Below are positions 6,549-7,022 of a stretch of DNA of 7,022 bases, in pieces (the first letter of the stretch is position 1; every line of letters starts with the position of its first letter). Source of the DNA: Phycisphaerales bacterium UBA7708 (lineage in GTDB: Bacteria; Planctomycetota; Phycisphaerae; Sedimentisphaerales; Anaerohalosphaeraceae); the NCBI GenBank assembly GCA_002482415.1, contig DLFY01000128.1:1365-8386 (forward strand). Reading direction: 5' to 3'. The notes beneath the pieces are model-generated. The model made no database searches. It saw only the letters and a list, made by a program, of their open reading frames with translations, and was not told where the DNA came from. The translations under genes and the position numbers were made by a program.

Positions 6549-6577
6549 ATTATATAGTATGACTTGAACGCATTCAA
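6549..6577 (-). promoter_or_regulatory. Sigma70-type promoter of the arabinofuranosidase gene
   Basis: On the minus strand TTGAAT (6572-6577) is followed by a 17-bp spacer and a perfect TATAAT (6549-6554). Transcription would start near 6542, leaving a leader of about 46 nt. A short inverted repeat overlaps the -35 box. It lies downstream of the leuB terminator, consistent with separate control. Confidence 0.68.
6564..6577. repeat. Inverted repeat TTGAA-N4-TTCAA over the -35 box of the abf promoter
   Basis: Perfect 5-bp arms (6564-6568 and 6573-6577) are separated by 4 nt. The position over the -35 box would suit a repressor site, but arms this short can arise by chance in AT-rich promoter DNA. 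Confidence 0.3.
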
Positions 6578-6638
6578 TGACATTACAGTACTTCTGAAAA
6601 AATGATTCATGGATGAAGCTGACCTGAATTGTCAGAAA

Positions 6639-6667
6639 TAAAAAAGGCAGGCCCTGAAAGCCTGCCT
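6639..6667 (-). terminator. Rho-independent terminator of the leuB-type gene
   Basis: On the minus strand an 8-bp perfect stem, AGGCAGGC / GCCTGCCT (6660-6667 and 6645-6652), has a 7-nt loop and is followed by TTTTTT then ATTT. The hairpin starts 24 nt after the leuB-type stop codon. Confidence 0.9.
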
Positions 6668-6691
6668 CTATGGGTTTGCAGTGTAGAATGA

Positions 6692-7022
6692 TTATTCTGC
6701 AACGAGTTGGGCGACCATATCACCTACCTGGGTGGTCGAGTAGCCCATTTTACCAGCCGCCAGGGATTTGAGCTTGTTGGCGGTAATATTCCGTACGGCC
6801 TGGTCAATTTTGGCTGCGGCTTTGGCTTCGCCGAGGGTTTCGAGCATCATCTGCATGGCACAAATCGCGGCCAGCGGATTGATGACGTTCTGGCCGGTGT
6901 ACTTGGGAGCACTGCCGCCGATAGGTTCAAACATCGAAACGCCTTCGGGATTAATGTTGCCGCCGGCGGCGATTCCCATGCCGCCCTGAGTGATGGCGCC
7001 CAGGTCGGTGATGATGTCGCCG
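6692..7022 (-). CDS. leuB: 3-isopropylmalate dehydrogenase-type enzyme, C-terminal part (cut by window edge)
   Basis: The last 109 residues of a beta-decarboxylating dehydrogenase are visible, ending in a TAA at 6692-6694. The fragment opens with GDIITD, whose two Asp residues match the divalent-metal ligands of the family (Asp307 and Asp311 in E. coli isocitrate dehydrogenase). It continues with SMFEPIGGSAPKYTGQ and INPLAAI, the cofactor-binding loop, and ends with a helical tail. LeuB oxidises and decarboxylates 3-isopropylmalate in leucine synthesis, in the cytoplasm. The loop has Lys-Tyr where NAD-dependent LeuB enzymes have Asp-Ile, and Gly where most have His. Lys-Tyr is the pair found in NADP-dependent isocitrate dehydrogenase. 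The fold and family are certain. The substrate (isopropylmalate rather than isocitrate, homoisocitrate or tartrate) is inferred from the overall resemblance and is less sure. The start and the other active-site residues are outside the window. Confidence 0.8.
   Translation of the reverse strand, partial: GDIITDLGAITQGGMGIAAGGNINPEGVSMFEPIGGSAPKYTGQNVINPLAAICAMQMMLETLGEAKAAAKIDQAVRNITANKLKSLAAGKMGYSTTQVGDMVAQLVAE

Noticed and set aside
6496..6638. Riboswitch or attenuator in the abf leader
   Set aside because: The predicted leader is only about 46 nt, with no stable hairpin or known aptamer pattern.
1..7022. CRISPR arrays, insertion sequences, tRNA or rRNA genes, phage or defence genes
   Set aside because: No direct repeats with regular spacing, no transposase-like frames, and no tRNA- or rRNA-like sequence were seen on either strand. 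The only repetitive structure is the protein-level HEAT repeats.

Overview
Organism. No taxonomic marker gene is present, so placement is inference. The mix of a Sec-exported HEAT-repeat protein, a secreted GH51 arabinofuranosidase with its own N-terminal carbohydrate-binding module, a DRG-like TGS GTPase, and a LeuB-type dehydrogenase with a GGSAPKYTG cofactor loop suggests a Gram-negative-type bacterium that degrades polysaccharides. A planctomycete of the Phycisphaerae/Sedimentisphaerales kind is the best guess, at about 50%. Composition looks even across the window, with no mobile elements, CRISPR arrays, tRNA or rRNA.

Layout. All six supported genes lie on the minus strand, so transcription runs from high to low coordinates. 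In that order they are: the C-terminal part of a 3-isopropylmalate dehydrogenase-type enzyme (7022-6692) with its own intrinsic terminator; a secreted alpha-L-arabinofuranosidase (6495-4087) with a good sigma70-like promoter and an intrinsic terminator; a TGS-domain GTPase starting at TTG (3937-2945) with its own promoter; an exported HEAT-repeat protein (2860-512) with its own promoter; a 66-residue cysteine-rich protein of the DUF6485 type (486-286); and the N-terminal half of a methylated-DNA-protein cysteine methyltransferase (270-1), cut by the window edge.

Transcription units. Terminators after leuB and abf, plus three promoters with TTGA-type -35 boxes, 16-17 bp spacers and TATA-type -10 boxes, split the window into a leuB end, a single-gene abf unit, a GTPase unit, and a probable HEAT / DUF6485 / methyltransferase operon. 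The gaps in that operon are 25 and 15 nt, with no terminator visible. There is no clear terminator between the GTPase and the HEAT gene, so some readthrough is possible.

How the genes work together. They do not form one pathway. The arabinofuranosidase releases arabinose from plant or algal polysaccharides outside the cytoplasm. LeuB belongs to leucine synthesis. The GTPase probably acts at the ribosome or in stress physiology. The methyltransferase repairs alkylated DNA. No convincing new multi-gene system was found. The points most worth a second look are the NADP-type residues in the LeuB-like enzyme, the non-canonical G3 and G4 motifs of the GTPase, and the co-transcription of an exported HEAT scaffold with a small Cys-rich protein and a DNA repair enzyme.
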